From: Methyloglobulus sp.
GTDB taxonomy: Bacteria > Pseudomonadota > Gammaproteobacteria > Methylococcales > Methylomonadaceae
DNA: 64,000 nt
Assembly: GCA_013141505.1 (NCBI GenBank)
Contig: JABFQX010000012.1
Span: 36,953 to 100,952, forward strand
Reading direction: 5' to 3'
The stretch's first letter is position 1. The number at the start of each line of letters is the position of its first letter. Under the pieces are notes generated by a model. It worked only from the letters and a program-made list of their open reading frames with translations, made no database searches and was not told where the DNA came from. Positions 32,138-44,156 of the stretch are shown one piece after another. Made by a program: the position numbers and the translations under genes.

Positions 32138-35100
32138 TTAAATGTTTAGTGCTTGTTTAAGAGCCTCTTCCACGTCGTCAACATCAACGGCTGATGCTAT
32201 CTCACTTTCGACGGCTTGGTTAAGGATCTGTCTATTTTTTCTGGCCTCATGGTATGCCAATCCTGTGCCCGCAGGGATTAAACGTCCGACAATGACATTT
32301 TCCTTTAAGCCTTGTAAACTATCGCCCAAACCACGCACCGCTGCATCCGTCAATACCCGGGTAGTCTCCTGGAATGAAGCCGCTGATATAAATGATTCTG
32401 TCGCCAGTGACGCTTTGGTTATACCTAATAAGATGGATTCGTACGTAGCAGGGATTTTGCCCTCTTTTTCAATCTTATCGTTCTCTTCACGGAGCAAGGC
32501 ACGTTCAACCTGATCCCCTTTCAGGAACAGAGTATCGCCACCGGCCGTAATCTCAACTTTTCTTAGCATTTGACGAATAATAGCTTCAATATGCTTGTCG
32601 TTAATCTTAACCCCTTGCAGACGATATACATCTTGAATCTCTTTTACCAAGTAGTTGGCTAATTCCTCAACACCCCTGAGCCTGAGAATATCGTGAGGTG
32701 TCAATTCACCTTCAGCAATTGTCTCGCCTTTTTCCACATACTCGCCTTCAAACACGGTGATATGACGCCACTTGGAAATCAATGTCTCAACCTGCTCACC
32801 GGCTGCATCGGTGATAATAACCCGCTGCTTGCCCTTGGTTTCCTTTCCGAACGAAATCGTACCGCTGGTCTCAGCCAAAATTGCCGGATCTTTGGTCTTA
32901 CGAGCCTCGAACAAATCAGCAACACGCGGTAAACCACCGGTAATATCCCTGGTCTTACTAGATTCTTGCGGAATCCTGGCAAGTACGTCACCTACACGTA
33001 CCTCACCGCCATCTCTGATACCGACAATTGCACCCGTAGGCAAAAAATACTGAGCCGGAATTTCTGTAGTGCCAGGCAGAAAAATACTATCGCCATTGGC
33101 ATCCAACAACTTAACCATTGGTCGCAATTCCTTACCTGCACTGCCCCGTTGTTTAGGGTCGGTGACAACTAATGAACTCAAACCTGTTACTTCATCAGAT
33201 TGTTTTTGTACAGTCACGCCATCGACGAAATGAATCATTTCGACGACACCATCTACTTCGGTTATAACCGGATGCGTATGTGGATCCCATGTTACGATGA
33301 TGTCACCCGCATTAACCTTGTCGCCTTCCTTAACCGAAAGTACTGCACCGTAAGGGATTTTGTAACGTTCACGCTCGCGTCCATAGTCATCGACCACGCC
33401 GACCTCACCGGATCTTGAAACCGCGATGAGATTGCCCTCCCGGTTAATGACTGATTTCAGATTGTTTAAACGCAAGGTTCCGGCTGATTTCACTTGGACA
33501 TTACTGATAGCGGCAGACCGTGATGCCGCACCACCGATGTGGAATGTCCGCATAGTCAACTGGGTACCTGGCTCACCGATTGATTGGGCGGCAATAACAC
33601 CCACGGCTTCACCCACATTCACTAAATGACCACGCCCTAAATCACGACCATAACAAGCAACGCAAACCCCATGCCTATTCTCACAGGTAATAATTGAGCG
33701 AACCAAGACTTGGTCAATACTATTTTCATCAAGAACGGCGACCCAGTGTTCATCCAATAAGGTTCCTCTAGGTACAATTATGTTTTCACCCGTACCGTCA
33801 AGAACATCAACTGCGGCGACCCTACCTAAAACGCGCTCTGAAAGTGGCTCAACAACATCTCCGCCCTCAATAATTGGCGTCATGACCAAGCCATCAGATG
33901 TTCCGCAATCAGCACCGATAATAACCAGATCCTGAGCCACATCGACCAACCGGCGGGTCAAGTAACCTGAGTTTGCGGTTTTTAACGCGGTATCAGCCAA
34001 GCCCTTTCTAGCGCCATGTGTCGATATAAAGTATTGAAGTACATCAAGCCCTTCCCTGAAATTCGCCGTAATCGGGGTTTCAATGATGGATCCGTCCGGT
34101 TTCGCCATCAAGCCACGCATACCAGCCAACTGACGAATTTGCGCTGCTGAACCCCGAGCACCCGATTCGGCCATCATAAAGATGGAGTTGAATGATTTTT
34201 GTTTGACCGCGTTACCTTCAGCATCAATAACAGACTCTTCACCCAAGCCATCCATCATCACCTTGGCTACCTGATCATTAGCATGAGACCAAATATCGAC
34301 GACTTTATTGTAGCGCTCGCCATCGGTTACCAAACCAGAAGCGTATTGAGTTTGAATTTCACTCACCTCAGCTTCGGCAGACTTAATAATATCAACTTTC
34401 TTAGCCGGTATTACCATGTCGTCAATACCAAAAGAAACACCCGATATGGTTGCGTACCTGAACCCTAAATACATCAGTTGATCCGCCAATACGACGGTAT
34501 CTTTATTGCCCAGATGGCGGTAACTGTAATTGACCAAACGAGATATATTCTTTTTGGTCATATCGCAATTGACCAAATCAAAAGGCATTCTCTTGGGAAC
34601 AATTTCCCAAATCAGGGCGCGACCTACCGTAGTAATCACACGGTGCACTTTATCAACGGTCTCGCCGTCTTCATTACTCACTTTTTCAGTGATGCGGAGT
34701 TGAATCTTTGATTGCAATTCAACTGATTTCGCCATCAAGGCTTTGTGCACTTCACCTACACTGACAAAAATACTGCCATCGCCTTTGGCGTTTATTTTTT
34801 CGCGGCTAATGTAGTAAAGCCCTAGAACCACGTCCTGTGACGGATTGATAACAGGCTCACCATTGGCGGGAGACAAAATGTTGTTGGTCGCCATCATCAA
34901 GGTTCTGGCTTCCAATTGGGCTTCAATAGATAACGGTATATGTACCGCCATTTGGTCGCCGTCAAAGTCAGCGTTGAACGCGCTACACACTAAAGGATGG
35001 AGCTGAATAGCCTTCCCTTCTATCAAGATTGGCTCAAATGCCTGAATTCCCAATCTATGCAAAGTCGGTGCGCGGTTCAATAAAATAGGGTGTTCACGGA

Positions 35101-36346
35101 TAACTTCTTCGAGAATATCCCAAACTTCATGCCCTTCCCTTTCGACCATTTTCTTTGCTGCTTTAATGGTCGTGGCAAGGCCACGGAATTGCAGCTTACT
35201 AAAGATGAATGGCTTGAATAATTCCAACGCCATTTTTTTTGGCAAGCCGCATTGATGCAACCTTAATGTAGGACCGACAACGATTACCGAACGGCCTGAA
35301 TAATCAACGCGCTTACCCAACAGATTTTGCCTGAAGCGACCTTGTTTACCCTTAATCATATCAGCAAGGGATTTAAGCGGACGCCTGTTGGTACCGGTAA
35401 TAGCACGACCACGGCGACCATTATCCAACAAGGCATCAACAGATTCCTGCAACATGCGTTTTTCGTTGCGGACGATAATATCCGGCGCGTTCAAATCCAG
35501 TAGCCGATTCAGCCTGTTGTTTCTGTTGATGACTCTGCGGTACAAATCATTCAAATCAGATGTCGCAAAGCGACCGCCATCCAAAGGTACCAGTGGTCGC
35601 AATTCAGGTGGCAAGACAGGCAATACTTTCAGAATCATCCATTCTGGACGATTTTTTGAGGTCAGCAAAGCATCCATGACCTTAAGACGCTTGGAGAATT
35701 TTTTGATTTTGGTTTCCGAATTGGTAGCACCAATTTCCTCGCGCAAAATATTAACTTCTTCTTTTAAATCAATAGCTTTTAGCAAATCATAAATAGCTTC
35801 CGCACCCATTTTGGCGGTAAAGTCATCGCCATGTTGCTCGACTGCATCCAGATATTCGTCATCTGTTAGCAATTGGCCTTTATTCAAAGGCGTTGCACCC
35901 GACTCCAGAATTACGAAAGATTCAAAATACAACACACGCTCAATTTCCCGCAAGGTCATATCAAGCAACAAGGCAATACGGGAAGGTAATGATTTTAAGA
36001 ACCATATATGAGCGACCGGACTTGCGAGATCAATATGCCCCATCCGCTCGCGACGTACTTTGGAAAGCGTGACTTCAACGCCGCACTTTTCGCAGATAAC
36101 CCCACGATGCTTCAGGCGCTTGTATTTGCCGCAAAGACATTCATAGTCACTGACAGGTCCGAAAATTTTGGCGCAAAACAAACCGTCTCGTTCAGGCTTG
36201 AAGGTACGGTAATTGATTGTTTCCGGTTTTTTAACTTCCCCATAAGACCACGAACGAATCATGTCCGGCGAGGCCAAACCAATACGAATACCGTCGAAAT
36301 CATCCGTACGGCCTTGGCGTTTTAAGAAATTCATTAAATCTTTCAA
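32138..36346 (-). CDS. rpoC: RNA polymerase beta-prime subunit
   Basis: 1402 residues, close to the gammaproteobacterial norm. Near the N-terminus is the zinc-binding [20 protein letters not shown]. The catalytic magnesium loop NADFDGDQM lies in the middle, and the second zinc site includes [13 protein letters not shown]. 74 bp after rpoB. Confidence 0.99.
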   Translation of the reverse strand: MKDLMNFLKRQGRTDDFDGIRIGLASPDMIRSWSYGEVKKPETINYRTFKPERDGLFCAKIFGPVSDYECLCGKYKRLKHRGVICEKCGVEVTLSKVRRERMGHIDLASPVAHIWFLKSLPSRIALLLDMTLREIERVLYFESFVILESGATPLNKGQLLTDDEYLDAVEQHGDDFTAKMGAEAIYDLLKAIDLKEEVNILREEIGATNSETKIKKFSKRLKVMDALLTSKNRPEWMILKVLPVLPPELRPLVPLDGGRFATSDLNDLYRRVINRNNRLNRLLDLNAPDIIVRNEKRMLQESVDALLDNGRRGRAITGTNRRPLKSLADMIKGKQGRFRQNLLGKRVDYSGRSVIVVGPTLRLHQCGLPKKMALELFKPFIFSKLQFRGLATTIKAAKKMVEREGHEVWDILEEVIREHPILLNRAPTLHRLGIQAFEPILIEGKAIQLHPLVCSAFNADFDGDQMAVHIPLSIEAQLEARTLMMATNNILSPANGEPVINPSQDVVLGLYYISREKINAKGDGSIFVSVGEVHKALMAKSVELQSKIQLRITEKVSNEDGETVDKVHRVITTVGRALIWEIVPKRMPFDLVNCDMTKKNISRLVNYSYRHLGNKDTVVLADQLMYLGFRYATISGVSFGIDDMVIPAKKVDIIKSAEAEVSEIQTQYASGLVTDGERYNKVVDIWSHANDQVAKVMMDGLGEESVIDAEGNAVKQKSFNSIFMMAESGARGSAAQIRQLAGMRGLMAKPDGSIIETPITANFREGLDVLQYFISTHGARKGLADTALKTANSGYLTRRLVDVAQDLVIIGADCGTSDGLVMTPIIEGGDVVEPLSERVLGRVAAVDVLDGTGENIIVPRGTLLDEHWVAVLDENSIDQVLVRSIITCENRHGVCVACYGRDLGRGHLVNVGEAVGVIAAQSIGEPGTQLTMRTFHIGGAASRSAAISNVQVKSAGTLRLNNLKSVINREGNLIAVSRSGEVGVVDDYGRERERYKIPYGAVLSVKEGDKVNAGDIIVTWDPHTHPVITEVDGVVEMIHFVDGVTVQKQSDEVTGLSSLVVTDPKQRGSAGKELRPMVKLLDANGDSIFLPGTTEIPAQYFLPTGAIVGIRDGGEVRVGDVLARIPQESSKTRDITGGLPRVADLFEARKTKDPAILAETSGTISFGKETKGKQRVIITDAAGEQVETLISKWRHITVFEGEYVEKGETIAEGELTPHDILRLRGVEELANYLVKEIQDVYRLQGVKINDKHIEAIIRQMLRKVEITAGGDTLFLKGDQVERALLREENDKIEKEGKIPATYESILLGITKASLATESFISAASFQETTRVLTDAAVRGLGDSLQGLKENVIVGRLIPAGTGLAYHEARKNRQILNQAVESEIASAVDVDDVEEALKQALNI

Positions 36347-36420
36347 GAATTTATCCTCTTTAAATAGTTTCTGGCTCTATTCCAGAACAAGCTGTCAGTT
36401 GGCGTATTGTCCAGGAGTGA

Positions 36421-39400
36421 TTACTCCCGCTCCAACTCAATGTTGACAGCCAAGGAACGGATTTCTTTAATCAAAACATTAAATGATTCCGGCATTCCGG
36501 CTTCCATTTTATGGTCGCCGTCAACAATATTTTTATACATTCGCGTCCTTCCTGTAACGTCATCAGACTTGACAGTCAGCATTTCCTGCAAGGTATAGGC
36601 CGCACCATAGGCTTCAAGCGCCCAGACCTCCATTTCACCGAACCGCTGCCCACCAAACTGGGCTTTACCACCCAAAGGTTGCTGGGTAACTAGGCTGTAA
36701 GGCCCCGTAGAACGGGCATGCATCTTGTCGTCCACCAAATGGTTCAACTTCAGCATATACATATAACCGACAGTTACCGGACGCTCAAATGCTTCGCCAG
36801 TCAATCCGTCATATAAGGTAATCTGGCCGGATTCGGGAAGATCTGCCAACCGCAACATTGTGCGAATTTCATCTTCGCTGGCACCATCAAACACAGGTGT
36901 CGCCATCGGTACGCCATCGACCAAATTGACCGCCATTTCAAGAATCTCTTTATCCGTGAATGAATCCAGGTCTTCCTTACGGCCACTGCTGTTGTAGATT
37001 TTGTCTAGGAAGCCCCTGATTTCATTGACCTTAGACTTGGCTTCCAGCATCTTACCAATTTTGATACCTAAGCCTTTCGCCGCCCAACCCAAATGGGTTT
37101 CGAGTACCTGACCGACGTTCATCCGGGATGGCACCCCCAGAGGATTGAGAACAATATCAACAGGATTGCCATCGGCGGTATAGGGCATGTCTTCAATCGG
37201 CCTTATCATTGAGATAACGCCCTTGTTCCCATGCCGTCCGGCCATTTTGTCGCCTGGTTGAATGCGCCTTTTCACTGCCAAGTACACCTTGACCATTTTG
37301 AGTACGCCGGGCGGCAAATCATCACCCATGGTGATTTTTTTCCGCTTTATTTCAAACTTCTCATCGAATGCCTTCCGTTGCTGCTCAACCTGTAAACCGA
37401 CCGCTTCGAGTTGGAGATTCAACTCTTCATCTTTCATCCGGATCTTTAGCCATTCGGAATGCTTCAAGCTATCTAAAAAGACTTGAGTGATTTCAGTCCC
37501 TGCTTTCAATTGGCCAGGACCTGATTTTGCGTCCTTACCTAACAATAACTTGGCAACTCGAGCAAAGATATCGCCTTCCAGAATCTGGAGTTGGTCATCC
37601 AGATCCTTTCTATAGCGTTTGATTTCTTGCTCTTCAATATCAAGCGCACGTTTGTCTTTCTTGACACCATCGCGGGTGAATACTTGCACATCAATAACAG
37701 TACCTTCGATACTGCCTGGCACACGCAAAGAAGTATCCTTAACATCCGCCGCTTTTTCGCCAAAAATAGCACGCAGCAGTTTTTCTTCCGGCGTTAACTG
37801 GGTTTCGCCTTTTGGCGTTACCTTACCAACCAGAATATCGCCGCCTTTTACTTCTGCACCGACATAAACAATCCCTGATTCATCTAATTTTGCCAAAGCC
37901 TCTTCACTGACATTGGGTATATCGGCTGTTATTTCTTCAGGGCTATGCTTGGTATCACGGGCAACACAGGTCTTTTCTTCAATATGAATCGTGGTAAAGC
38001 GGTCTTCTTTGACGACGCGCTCTGAAACCAGAATCGAATCTTCGAAGTTATAGCCATTCCACGGCATGAAAGCGACCAACATATTTTGGCCTAATGCCAA
38101 TTCACCAATATCAGTCGATGGGCCGTCAGCCAGAATATCACCGGCATTGACAATATCGCCCTTTTTAACCAGAGGCTTTTGATTAATACAGGTATTTTGG
38201 TTCGACCTCGTGTATTTAATCAAATTGTAAATATCAACACCTGGGGTACCGGTTTCGGTTTCCGTATCATTGACACGCACCACGATCCTACCTGCATCGA
38301 CAGCCTCAATACTGCCCCCACGCGCAGCCACAACAGTCACCCCGGAGTCTTTAGCGACTGTCCTTTCCATACCTGTGCCAACTAACGGCTTTTCAGCCCG
38401 CAAAGTGGGTACGGCTTGTCGTTGCATGTTGGAGCCCATGAGCGCACGGTTAGCGTCATCATGCTCCAAAAAGGGAATAATAGATGCGGCTACCGACACA
38501 ATCTGTTTTGACGAAACATCCATGTACTGAACAGTATCGGACATAGCCAAAGCAAATTCGTCCTTATGCCGACAGGAAACCAGCCCTTCAATCAGTTTCC
38601 CATTTTCATCGACGGCGACACTGGCCTGGGCAATAACAAATTCACCTTCCTCAATAGCCGATAAATAATCGACTTGATCGGTTACTTTGCCATCAATTAC
38701 TTTTCTATAAGGGGTTTCCAAGAAGCCGTAATTGTTAGTCCTTGCATACACTGACAAAGAGTTTATCAAGCCGATATTTGGCCCTTCAGGTGTTTCAATA
38801 GGACACACTCGACCATAATGCGTGGCATGTACGTCGCGCACCTCAAATCCCGCACGTTCACGTGCCAAGCCGCCAGGGCCTAATGCTGATACGCGGCGCT
38901 TGTGGGTCACTTGCGATAAAGGATTGTTTTGATCCATGAACTGCGACAACTGGCTGGATCCAAAAAATTCTTTTACGGCTGCAGATACTGGCTTCGCATT
39001 GATAATTTCTTGCGGCACCAAACCTTCAGAATCCGCAAGAGTTAATCTTTCTTTCACCGCCCTTTCAACTCTTACCAGCCCTACACGGAATTGGTTTTCG
39101 ATCATTTCACCGACAGACCGGACACGCCTGTTACCCAAGTGGTCAATGTCGTCAACATTACCGTTACCATTTCGGATATTGATGAGTTCTTTCAACACAT
39201 CAATGATATCTTCGTTGGTGAGCGTACCGGAACCCGTTGCTTCCTGTCGACCTAAGCGGCGGTTAAACTTCATCCTGCCAACTGCCGATATATCGTATCG
39301 CTCATCCGTAAAAAACAGATTTTGGAATAAATTTTCGGCAGAATCTTTGGTGGGTGGCTCGCCCGGGCGCATCATGCGATAAATTTCGACCAACGCCTCC

Positions 39401-40497
39401 AACGTGTTGCTGGTGGTATCCAAGCGCATAGCGTTGGACATATAAGGGCCGTTATCTAGATCATTAACGAACAAAGTATTAATTTCGGAAATACCGCAAC
39501 TGACACAATGCTCAAGAATACTTGCGGTCAATTCATCATTGACTTTAGCGACTAACTCGCCAGTGCCAGGGTCAATGAGATTATGCCCAATTACCTTGCC
39601 AAGCAGATAGTCTCGTGGCACTTCGATCTCAGTGAGGCCGGATTTGGTCATCTCACGGATGTGTTTAGCTGTTATTCTGCGCCCTTCTTCCACCAAAACC
39701 TTGTCGTCGTACTTAATGTCAAAAGCAGCAATTTCGCCACGCATTCTGTCAGGAATGATATGGAACAAGCATTTTTCAGAACTTAAAGTAAATCGATTGG
39801 TTTCGAAGAAAATTTTAATCATTTCTTCGTTGTCATAGCCCAATGCCCTGAGCAAAATTGTCGCCGGTATTTTTCTTCGGCGGTCTATACGGACATACAC
39901 ACAATCTTTATGGTCGAATTCAAAATCGAGCCATGAGCCGCGATAAGGAATAACCCTGGCGTTGAACAATAATTTGCCTGACGAATGGGTTTTACCCTTG
40001 TCATGATCAAAGAACACGCCTGGAGACCGGTGCAACTGGGACACCACGACGCGTTCCGTGCCATTAATCACGAACGTGCCGTTATCGGTCATTAAGGGCA
40101 ATTCGCCCATAAAAACTTCCTGCTCCCGGATATCTTTGACAACCTTGGCATTGGCCGCGGATTCCTTATCGTAGATAACTAAACGTACTTTTACGCGCAA
40201 AGGCGCTGCGTAAGTCGCACCCCGTTGCTGGCACTCCCTTACATCAAAAGTGGGTTCTCCCAGGCGATAACTAATGTATTCCAGGACAGCGTAGCCGGAA
40301 TGGCTTTCTATGGGAAAAACACTTGAAAATGCCGCATGCAATCCGTTATCGATGCGTTTTTCAGGAGGTAAACCTGCCTGTAAAAACTCAGCATATGAAT
40401 CGAGCTGGGTTGCCAGAAGATAAGGAACGTCCAATACTTCTGTACGTTTCCCAAAGTTGTTACGAATACGCTTTTTTTCTGTAAAAGAGTAGGACAT
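36421..40497 (-). CDS. rpoB: RNA polymerase beta subunit
   Basis: 1358 residues. The rifampicin-binding cluster reads [18 protein letters not shown] then [14 protein letters not shown], with the Asp, His and Ser residues that resistance mutations hit all wild type. C-terminal [20 protein letters not shown] is present. It starts 142 bp after rplL, downstream of an attenuator hairpin. Confidence 0.99.
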   Translation of the reverse strand: MSYSFTEKKRIRNNFGKRTEVLDVPYLLATQLDSYAEFLQAGLPPEKRIDNGLHAAFSSVFPIESHSGYAVLEYISYRLGEPTFDVRECQQRGATYAAPLRVKVRLVIYDKESAANAKVVKDIREQEVFMGELPLMTDNGTFVINGTERVVVSQLHRSPGVFFDHDKGKTHSSGKLLFNARVIPYRGSWLDFEFDHKDCVYVRIDRRRKIPATILLRALGYDNEEMIKIFFETNRFTLSSEKCLFHIIPDRMRGEIAAFDIKYDDKVLVEEGRRITAKHIREMTKSGLTEIEVPRDYLLGKVIGHNLIDPGTGELVAKVNDELTASILEHCVSCGISEINTLFVNDLDNGPYMSNAMRLDTTSNTLEALVEIYRMMRPGEPPTKDSAENLFQNLFFTDERYDISAVGRMKFNRRLGRQEATGSGTLTNEDIIDVLKELINIRNGNGNVDDIDHLGNRRVRSVGEMIENQFRVGLVRVERAVKERLTLADSEGLVPQEIINAKPVSAAVKEFFGSSQLSQFMDQNNPLSQVTHKRRVSALGPGGLARERAGFEVRDVHATHYGRVCPIETPEGPNIGLINSLSVYARTNNYGFLETPYRKVIDGKVTDQVDYLSAIEEGEFVIAQASVAVDENGKLIEGLVSCRHKDEFALAMSDTVQYMDVSSKQIVSVAASIIPFLEHDDANRALMGSNMQRQAVPTLRAEKPLVGTGMERTVAKDSGVTVVAARGGSIEAVDAGRIVVRVNDTETETGTPGVDIYNLIKYTRSNQNTCINQKPLVKKGDIVNAGDILADGPSTDIGELALGQNMLVAFMPWNGYNFEDSILVSERVVKEDRFTTIHIEEKTCVARDTKHSPEEITADIPNVSEEALAKLDESGIVYVGAEVKGGDILVGKVTPKGETQLTPEEKLLRAIFGEKAADVKDTSLRVPGSIEGTVIDVQVFTRDGVKKDKRALDIEEQEIKRYRKDLDDQLQILEGDIFARVAKLLLGKDAKSGPGQLKAGTEITQVFLDSLKHSEWLKIRMKDEELNLQLEAVGLQVEQQRKAFDEKFEIKRKKITMGDDLPPGVLKMVKVYLAVKRRIQPGDKMAGRHGNKGVISMIRPIEDMPYTADGNPVDIVLNPLGVPSRMNVGQVLETHLGWAAKGLGIKIGKMLEAKSKVNEIRGFLDKIYNSSGRKEDLDSFTDKEILEMAVNLVDGVPMATPVFDGASEDEIRTMLRLADLPESGQITLYDGLTGEAFERPVTVGYMYMLKLNHLVDDKMHARSTGPYSLVTQQPLGGKAQFGGQRFGEMEVWALEAYGAAYTLQEMLTVKSDDVTGRTRMYKNIVDGDHKMEAGMPESFNVLIKEIRSLAVNIELERE

Positions 40498-40555
40498 ATT
40501 GCTTCCAGACCTTTTTCGCTATGAATTATTTTCTGCTGTATGCTTACCGCAAACA

Positions 40556-40588
40556 GAAAAAGGTCGATGGCAAACATTGCCACCGACC
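40556..40588 (-). terminator. Attenuator hairpin between rplL and rpoB
   Basis: On the minus strand, GGTCGGTGGCA and TGCCATCGACC form a long stem around a short loop (40562-40588), followed by TTTTT (40557-40561). This is a classic intrinsic terminator shape placed between the ribosomal and polymerase genes. E. coli has a partial terminator at the same place that lowers rpoBC expression relative to rplJL; the same function is inferred. Confidence 0.75.
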
Positions 40589-40639
40589 GGATTTTATATC
40601 AGGCTAATGCCCTTTCTTGCATTTGAATTAAGTAATCTA

Positions 40640-41008
40640 TTACTTAATATCGACCGTTGCGCCCGCTTCAAGAAGCTGCTTCTTGACCTCTTCGGCTTCC
40701 GCTTTAGAAACACCTTCTTTAAGTGTTGTAGGGACGCCTTCAACAGCATCTTTAGCTTCTTTTAATCCCAAGCCAGTGATGGTGCGGACGGTTTTAATCA
40801 CTGCAACTTTATTGTCGCCAAAAGCTGTCATGATAACATCGAACTCTGTTTGCTCTTCAGCTGCCGCAGCAGCGACAGGTGCAGCCACAGCCACAGCAGC
40901 CGCTGCGGAAACGCCGAATTTTTCTTCCATTGCTGAAATTAAATCAACAATCTCCATTACAGTCATGTTTGAAACTGCTTCCAGAATTTCTGCTTGTCCA
41001 ATTGCCAT
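40640..41008 (-). CDS. rplL: 50S ribosomal protein L7/L12
   Basis: 122 residues: N-terminal dimerisation helices, an Ala-rich hinge ([18 protein letters not shown]) and the C-terminal factor-binding domain with [20 protein letters not shown]. It forms the flexible stalk that recruits EF-Tu and EF-G. Confidence 0.98.
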   Translation of the reverse strand: MAIGQAEILEAVSNMTVMEIVDLISAMEEKFGVSAAAAVAVAAPVAAAAAEEQTEFDVIMTAFGDNKVAVIKTVRTITGLGLKEAKDAVEGVPTTLKEGVSKAEAEEVKKQLLEAGATVDIK

Positions 41009-41053
41009 TATTTTTCCTCTGAATTTTAAATATTAAACTGGTTAAATGATGCT

Positions 41054-41548
41054 TTACGCCGCTTGCTTTTCGTCTCTGACCGCAGCCAATGTACGAGCCA
41101 ATTTCTCGACAGGTGCTTTCATGACAGACATCAGCATACTAATACCTTGATCACGTGTAGGAAGGCGAGCCAATCGACCCAGCTCAGACCCACCAAAAGC
41201 CTGTCCGCCAATCGCCACTACTTTGGCTATCAGCTTGTCATTTTTTTTAGCAAAGTCATTAATCAAACGTGCCGCAGAACCCGGATCTTCCATAGAAAAT
41301 GCAATCAGCAAGGGGCCAACCAAGCCATTTTGCATACATTCGAATTCGGTACCGGCCACGGCTCTTTTAGCCAGTGTATTCTTTACCACTCGCAGATAAA
41401 CACCTGTTTGCCTTGCAGTTTTACGAAGCTCAGTTAGCTCCGATACTGTCAGCCCACGGTATTCAGCTGCAATAGCGGAATGGGCTTTGGCGGCGAATTT
41501 TGAAACTTCTTCGACGACCGTTTTTTTAGCCTCTAAATTTAATGCCAC
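41054..41548 (-). CDS. rplJ: 50S ribosomal protein L10
   Basis: 164 residues, MALNLEAKKTVVEEVSK start. The N-terminal part binds 23S rRNA and the C-terminal helix holds L7/L12 dimers. L10 is the likely autorepressor through the leader directly upstream. Confidence 0.98.
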   Translation of the reverse strand: MALNLEAKKTVVEEVSKFAAKAHSAIAAEYRGLTVSELTELRKTARQTGVYLRVVKNTLAKRAVAGTEFECMQNGLVGPLLIAFSMEDPGSAARLINDFAKKNDKLIAKVVAIGGQAFGGSELGRLARLPTRDQGISMLMSVMKAPVEKLARTLAAVRDEKQAA

Positions 41549-41554
41549 AGGTCA

Positions 41555-41725
41555 CCCTCCATTATGTTCTGAATAAATCAGATTTTTTAAACATATCCAG
41601 ATGGATACTCCCACGGTTCTTTACCTCTTTCAGGTTAAGCCACCGTCTACGCAGGAAATATTAAGTCTTTGGACTCCTGCGGTCTTTGACGGTTGCCGAT
41701 TAATCGGCAACCCAAAGTTCTCTTC
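41555..41725 (-). promoter_or_regulatory. L10 leader (autoregulatory mRNA structure before rplJ)
   Basis: The 181-bp gap between rplA and rplJ contains, on the minus strand, the hairpin GGTTGCCGAT/ATCGGCAACC (near 41690-41711), and further on CCTGCGTAGACGGTGG and AACCTGAAAGAGGT. The CTGCGTAGACGGTG block matches my recollection of the gammaproteobacterial L10 leader, where L10(L12) binding represses translation of rplJL. Good SD sequence (GGAGGGTGACC) just before the rplJ ATG. Confidence 0.7.
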
Positions 41726-41729
41726 CTAT

Positions 41730-42431
41730 CTATTTTACCGCCGCAAGACTACCTTGGTCTAACCAAAGCCCAGGCCCCATGGTCGATGAAAGCGTGATTT
41801 TTTTAATATAAGTACCTTTTGCAGCAGTAGGCTTCGCTTTTCTCAAGTCTACAAGCAAGGCTTCCAGATTACCCTGGATAGATTCCGCATCAAAAGCAAC
41901 CTTACCTAACGTGCAATGAATAATACCTGCCTTGTCGGTACGATAACGAACCTGACCAGACTTGGCGTTTTTCACAGCAGTCGCAACATCCGCTGTTACC
42001 GTACCCACTTTAGGATTAGGCATCAGGCCTCTTGGCCCCAATATCTGCCCCAGTTGACCAACAACCCGCATTGCATCTGGTGAGGCGATAACAACATCAA
42101 AATTCATTTCACCTTTTTTGACCAAATCACCCAAATCATCCATGCCAACAATATCAGCACCAGCAGCTTTAGCAGCTTCAGCATTTGGGCCCTGCGTGAA
42201 AACAGCTACCCGGACTGTTTTGCCAGTTCCATTGGGCAACACCGTTGCACCACGAACATTCTGATCGGATTTACGAGGATCAACGCCCAGATTAACACTG
42301 ACATCAATCGCTTCATTAAATTTGGCTGTACTCAGCTCTTTTAACAATTGCACAGCTTCCATAACAGAATACTGTTTGGTTTTATCTACTTTAGCCTTAG
42401 CAATCTTGGCTTTTTTAGTTAATTTCGCCAT
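41730..42431 (-). CDS. rplA: 50S ribosomal protein L1
   Basis: 233 residues with the L1 signature [20 protein letters not shown]. Forms the mobile L1 stalk at the E site and, in E. coli, represses the L11 operon. Overlaps rplK by one base. Confidence 0.98.
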   Translation of the reverse strand: MAKLTKKAKIAKAKVDKTKQYSVMEAVQLLKELSTAKFNEAIDVSVNLGVDPRKSDQNVRGATVLPNGTGKTVRVAVFTQGPNAEAAKAAGADIVGMDDLGDLVKKGEMNFDVVIASPDAMRVVGQLGQILGPRGLMPNPKVGTVTADVATAVKNAKSGQVRYRTDKAGIIHCTLGKVAFDAESIQGNLEALLVDLRKAKPTAAKGTYIKKITLSSTMGPGLWLDQGSLAAVK

Positions 42432-42862
42432 TACATTCCCTCCACATTCAGACCCATGCTGCGGGCACTGCCAGCTATCGTTTTCACAGCCGCTTCTAAA
42501 CTTGCGGCATTCAGGTCTTCCATTTTAGCTTTTGCAATCTCTTCAAGCTGGGCAACTGTCACTGTACCTACTTTTTTAGTGTTTGGGTTACTGCTACCAC
42601 TCTTTAAACCAGTCGCTTTTTTTAGCAAAATAGTTGCAGGCGGAGTTTTGGTAATAAAGGTAAAACTACGGTCACTGTAAACAGTAATCACAACGGGCAA
42701 AGGCAAACCTTTTTCGACGTCTTGGGTCTTCGCGTTAAATGCCTTGCAAAACTCCATAATATTGACACCGCGCTGACCGAGTGCCGGACCAACGGGTGGA
42801 CTAGGATTAGCCTCACCAGCCTTAACCTGCAACTTGATGTATGCAGTTATTTTTTTTGCCAT
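42431..42862 (-). CDS. rplK: 50S ribosomal protein L11
   Basis: 143 residues, [20 protein letters not shown] start, with the proline-rich N-terminal segment [16 protein letters not shown]. Binds the GTPase-associated centre of 23S rRNA and is needed for the RelA response. Confidence 0.98.
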   Translation of the reverse strand: MAKKITAYIKLQVKAGEANPSPPVGPALGQRGVNIMEFCKAFNAKTQDVEKGLPLPVVITVYSDRSFTFITKTPPATILLKKATGLKSGSSNPNTKKVGTVTVAQLEEIAKAKMEDLNAASLEAAVKTIAGSARSMGLNVEGM

Positions 42863-42910
42863 TTTTCTCTCCGATATGGGTGCAAACGCATTTCAGCTCC
42901 CCTAAGACAC

Positions 42911-42942
42911 AAAAATCCCCGCCTAATTTTTACAGGCAGGGA
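42911..42942 (-). terminator. Attenuator-like hairpin between nusG and rplK
   Basis: On the minus strand, CCCTGCCTG and TAGGCGGGG can pair around a short AT-rich loop, followed by ATTTTTG. It lies in the 128-bp nusG-rplK gap. It could end part of the secE-nusG transcripts or act as a leader structure for rplKA. Confidence 0.55.
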
Positions 42943-42990
42943 CTACCAAATTTATCACGCGCTAAAAAAACAGAATATGCTTCGGCTTAC

Positions 42991-43524
42991 TTAGATTTTT
43001 TCTACTTGACCAAAGACCAACTCAACCGATGTTGAGCGACCAAAAATGAGCACAGATATTTTTAGCTTATTTTTTTCGTAGTTAACTTCTTCGACAACAC
43101 CATTAAAATCCTTAAATGGCCCATCAACAACCCTAATGACTTCGCCAACCTCGAACAATACCTTGGGACGCGGCTTATTGACCCCATCTTCTACCCTGTT
43201 AAGGATAGTCATTGCTTCCTTTTCTGAAATAGGCGCAGGCCTGTCTGATGTACCGCCGATAAAACCTAATACCTTTGGAATATCTTTCACCAAATGCCAA
43301 GTCTCATCTGTCAATTCCATTTGCACGAGCACATAACCAGGGAAAAACTTTCTTTCGCTTTTCCGTTGTTGACCCATACGCATTTCTACGACTTCTTCAG
43401 TTGGAATCAGAATTTTGCCAAAGAATTGCTCCAAGCCTTCTCTTTTTACTCTTTCTTCTAAAGCTTGCTTTACTTTGGCTTCAAAATTTGAATATGCATG
43501 GACAACATACCATCTTAATGACAA
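42991..43524 (-). CDS. nusG: Transcription elongation/antitermination factor NusG
   Basis: 177 residues: N-terminal NGN domain that binds RNA polymerase ([20 protein letters not shown]) and a C-terminal KOW domain (about 123-177, [20 protein letters not shown]) that contacts Rho or S10. Four bases after secE. Confidence 0.98.
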   Translation of the reverse strand: MSLRWYVVHAYSNFEAKVKQALEERVKREGLEQFFGKILIPTEEVVEMRMGQQRKSERKFFPGYVLVQMELTDETWHLVKDIPKVLGFIGGTSDRPAPISEKEAMTILNRVEDGVNKPRPKVLFEVGEVIRVVDGPFKDFNGVVEEVNYEKNKLKISVLIFGRSTSVELVFGQVEKI

Positions 43525-43528
43525 CTCT

Positions 43529-43906
43529 TTACCCCCCTTGACCAGTCAAAAGGCGGACACCCCAGAATAGGAACATATCTAATAACCATAAAACTCCAGC
43601 AACCACCACCACCATCAGGAATACCAGCATCGTTGTGCGGGTTGTTTCCTCACGCGTCGGCCAAACAACCTTTCTTACTTCCTGCTTGGACTCCAGAAAA
43701 AAACTCCATGTATTGCGCCCAACATTGGTCGTGAACATTAAAACCATAACCAGCAGAGCAATACCTAGCAACCCAAGCACCCTATATAATAGGGTTACAT
43801 CTGAAAAATAATAAAACCCGGCAACAGCGGAAATTATCAGAAGAACGGAAAAAACCTGCTTAACTATATCAAAAACCGGGGTTTGCGCTTCCGCTTGTGT
43901 ATTCAT
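43529..43906 (-). CDS. secE: Protein translocase subunit SecE
   Basis: 125 residues with three predicted membrane helices, as in E. coli. The conserved cytoplasmic stretch [17 protein letters not shown] precedes the last helix. It clamps the two halves of SecY. Probably co-transcribed with tRNA-Trp. Confidence 0.96.
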   Translation of the reverse strand: MNTQAEAQTPVFDIVKQVFSVLLIISAVAGFYYFSDVTLLYRVLGLLGIALLVMVLMFTTNVGRNTWSFFLESKQEVRKVVWPTREETTRTTMLVFLMVVVVAGVLWLLDMFLFWGVRLLTGQGG

Positions 43907-43955
43907 TATTGTTAGTCACGAAAAAATTATATACGCACGTTTATTTTGAACTGAG

Positions 43956-44031
43956 TGGCAGGCCAGGAGGGTCTCGAACCCCCAACCAACGGTTTTGGAG
44001 ACCGCCATTCTACCAATTGAACTACTGACCT
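43956..44031 (-). tRNA. trpT: tRNA-Trp (anticodon CCA)
   Basis: 76 nt including encoded CCA. The acceptor stem AGGTCAG pairs with CTGGCCT (one G-U pair), the D-arm holds AGTTCAATTGGTAGA, the anticodon loop is CTCCAAA with CCA as anticodon, and the T-arm holds GGTTCGAGACC. Placed before secE as in many gammaproteobacteria. Confidence 0.97.
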
Positions 44032-44058
44032 GTTACAGACAAAACTAAACAACAGAGG

Positions 44059-44087
44059 ATTATATGCTTATAGGAAACATATTTCAA
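44059..44087 (-). promoter_or_regulatory. Strong sigma70-type promoter for tRNA-Trp-secE-nusG
   Basis: On the minus strand: TTGAAA, exactly 17 nt, TATAAT, the latter a perfect -10. Start would fall near 44052, about 20 nt before the mature tRNA. The IS remnant begins only 70 bp further upstream, so the promoter survived the insertion. Confidence 0.85.
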
Positions 44088-44156
44088 CAGAAATATATAT
44101 TTTTGCTGATTGCTGGATATGCTTACCCACGTTTTTTGGCAAAAATCCCACATTTA

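Noticed and set aside
32142..40497. Several plus-strand frames opposite rpoC and rpoB
   Set aside because: All are antisense shadows of highly conserved polymerase genes, with no domains or ribosome-binding sites.
40683..41036. 117-codon Ala/Thr/Ser-rich plus-strand frame opposite rplL
   Set aside because: Caused by the alanine-rich hinge of L7/L12 read on the other strand.
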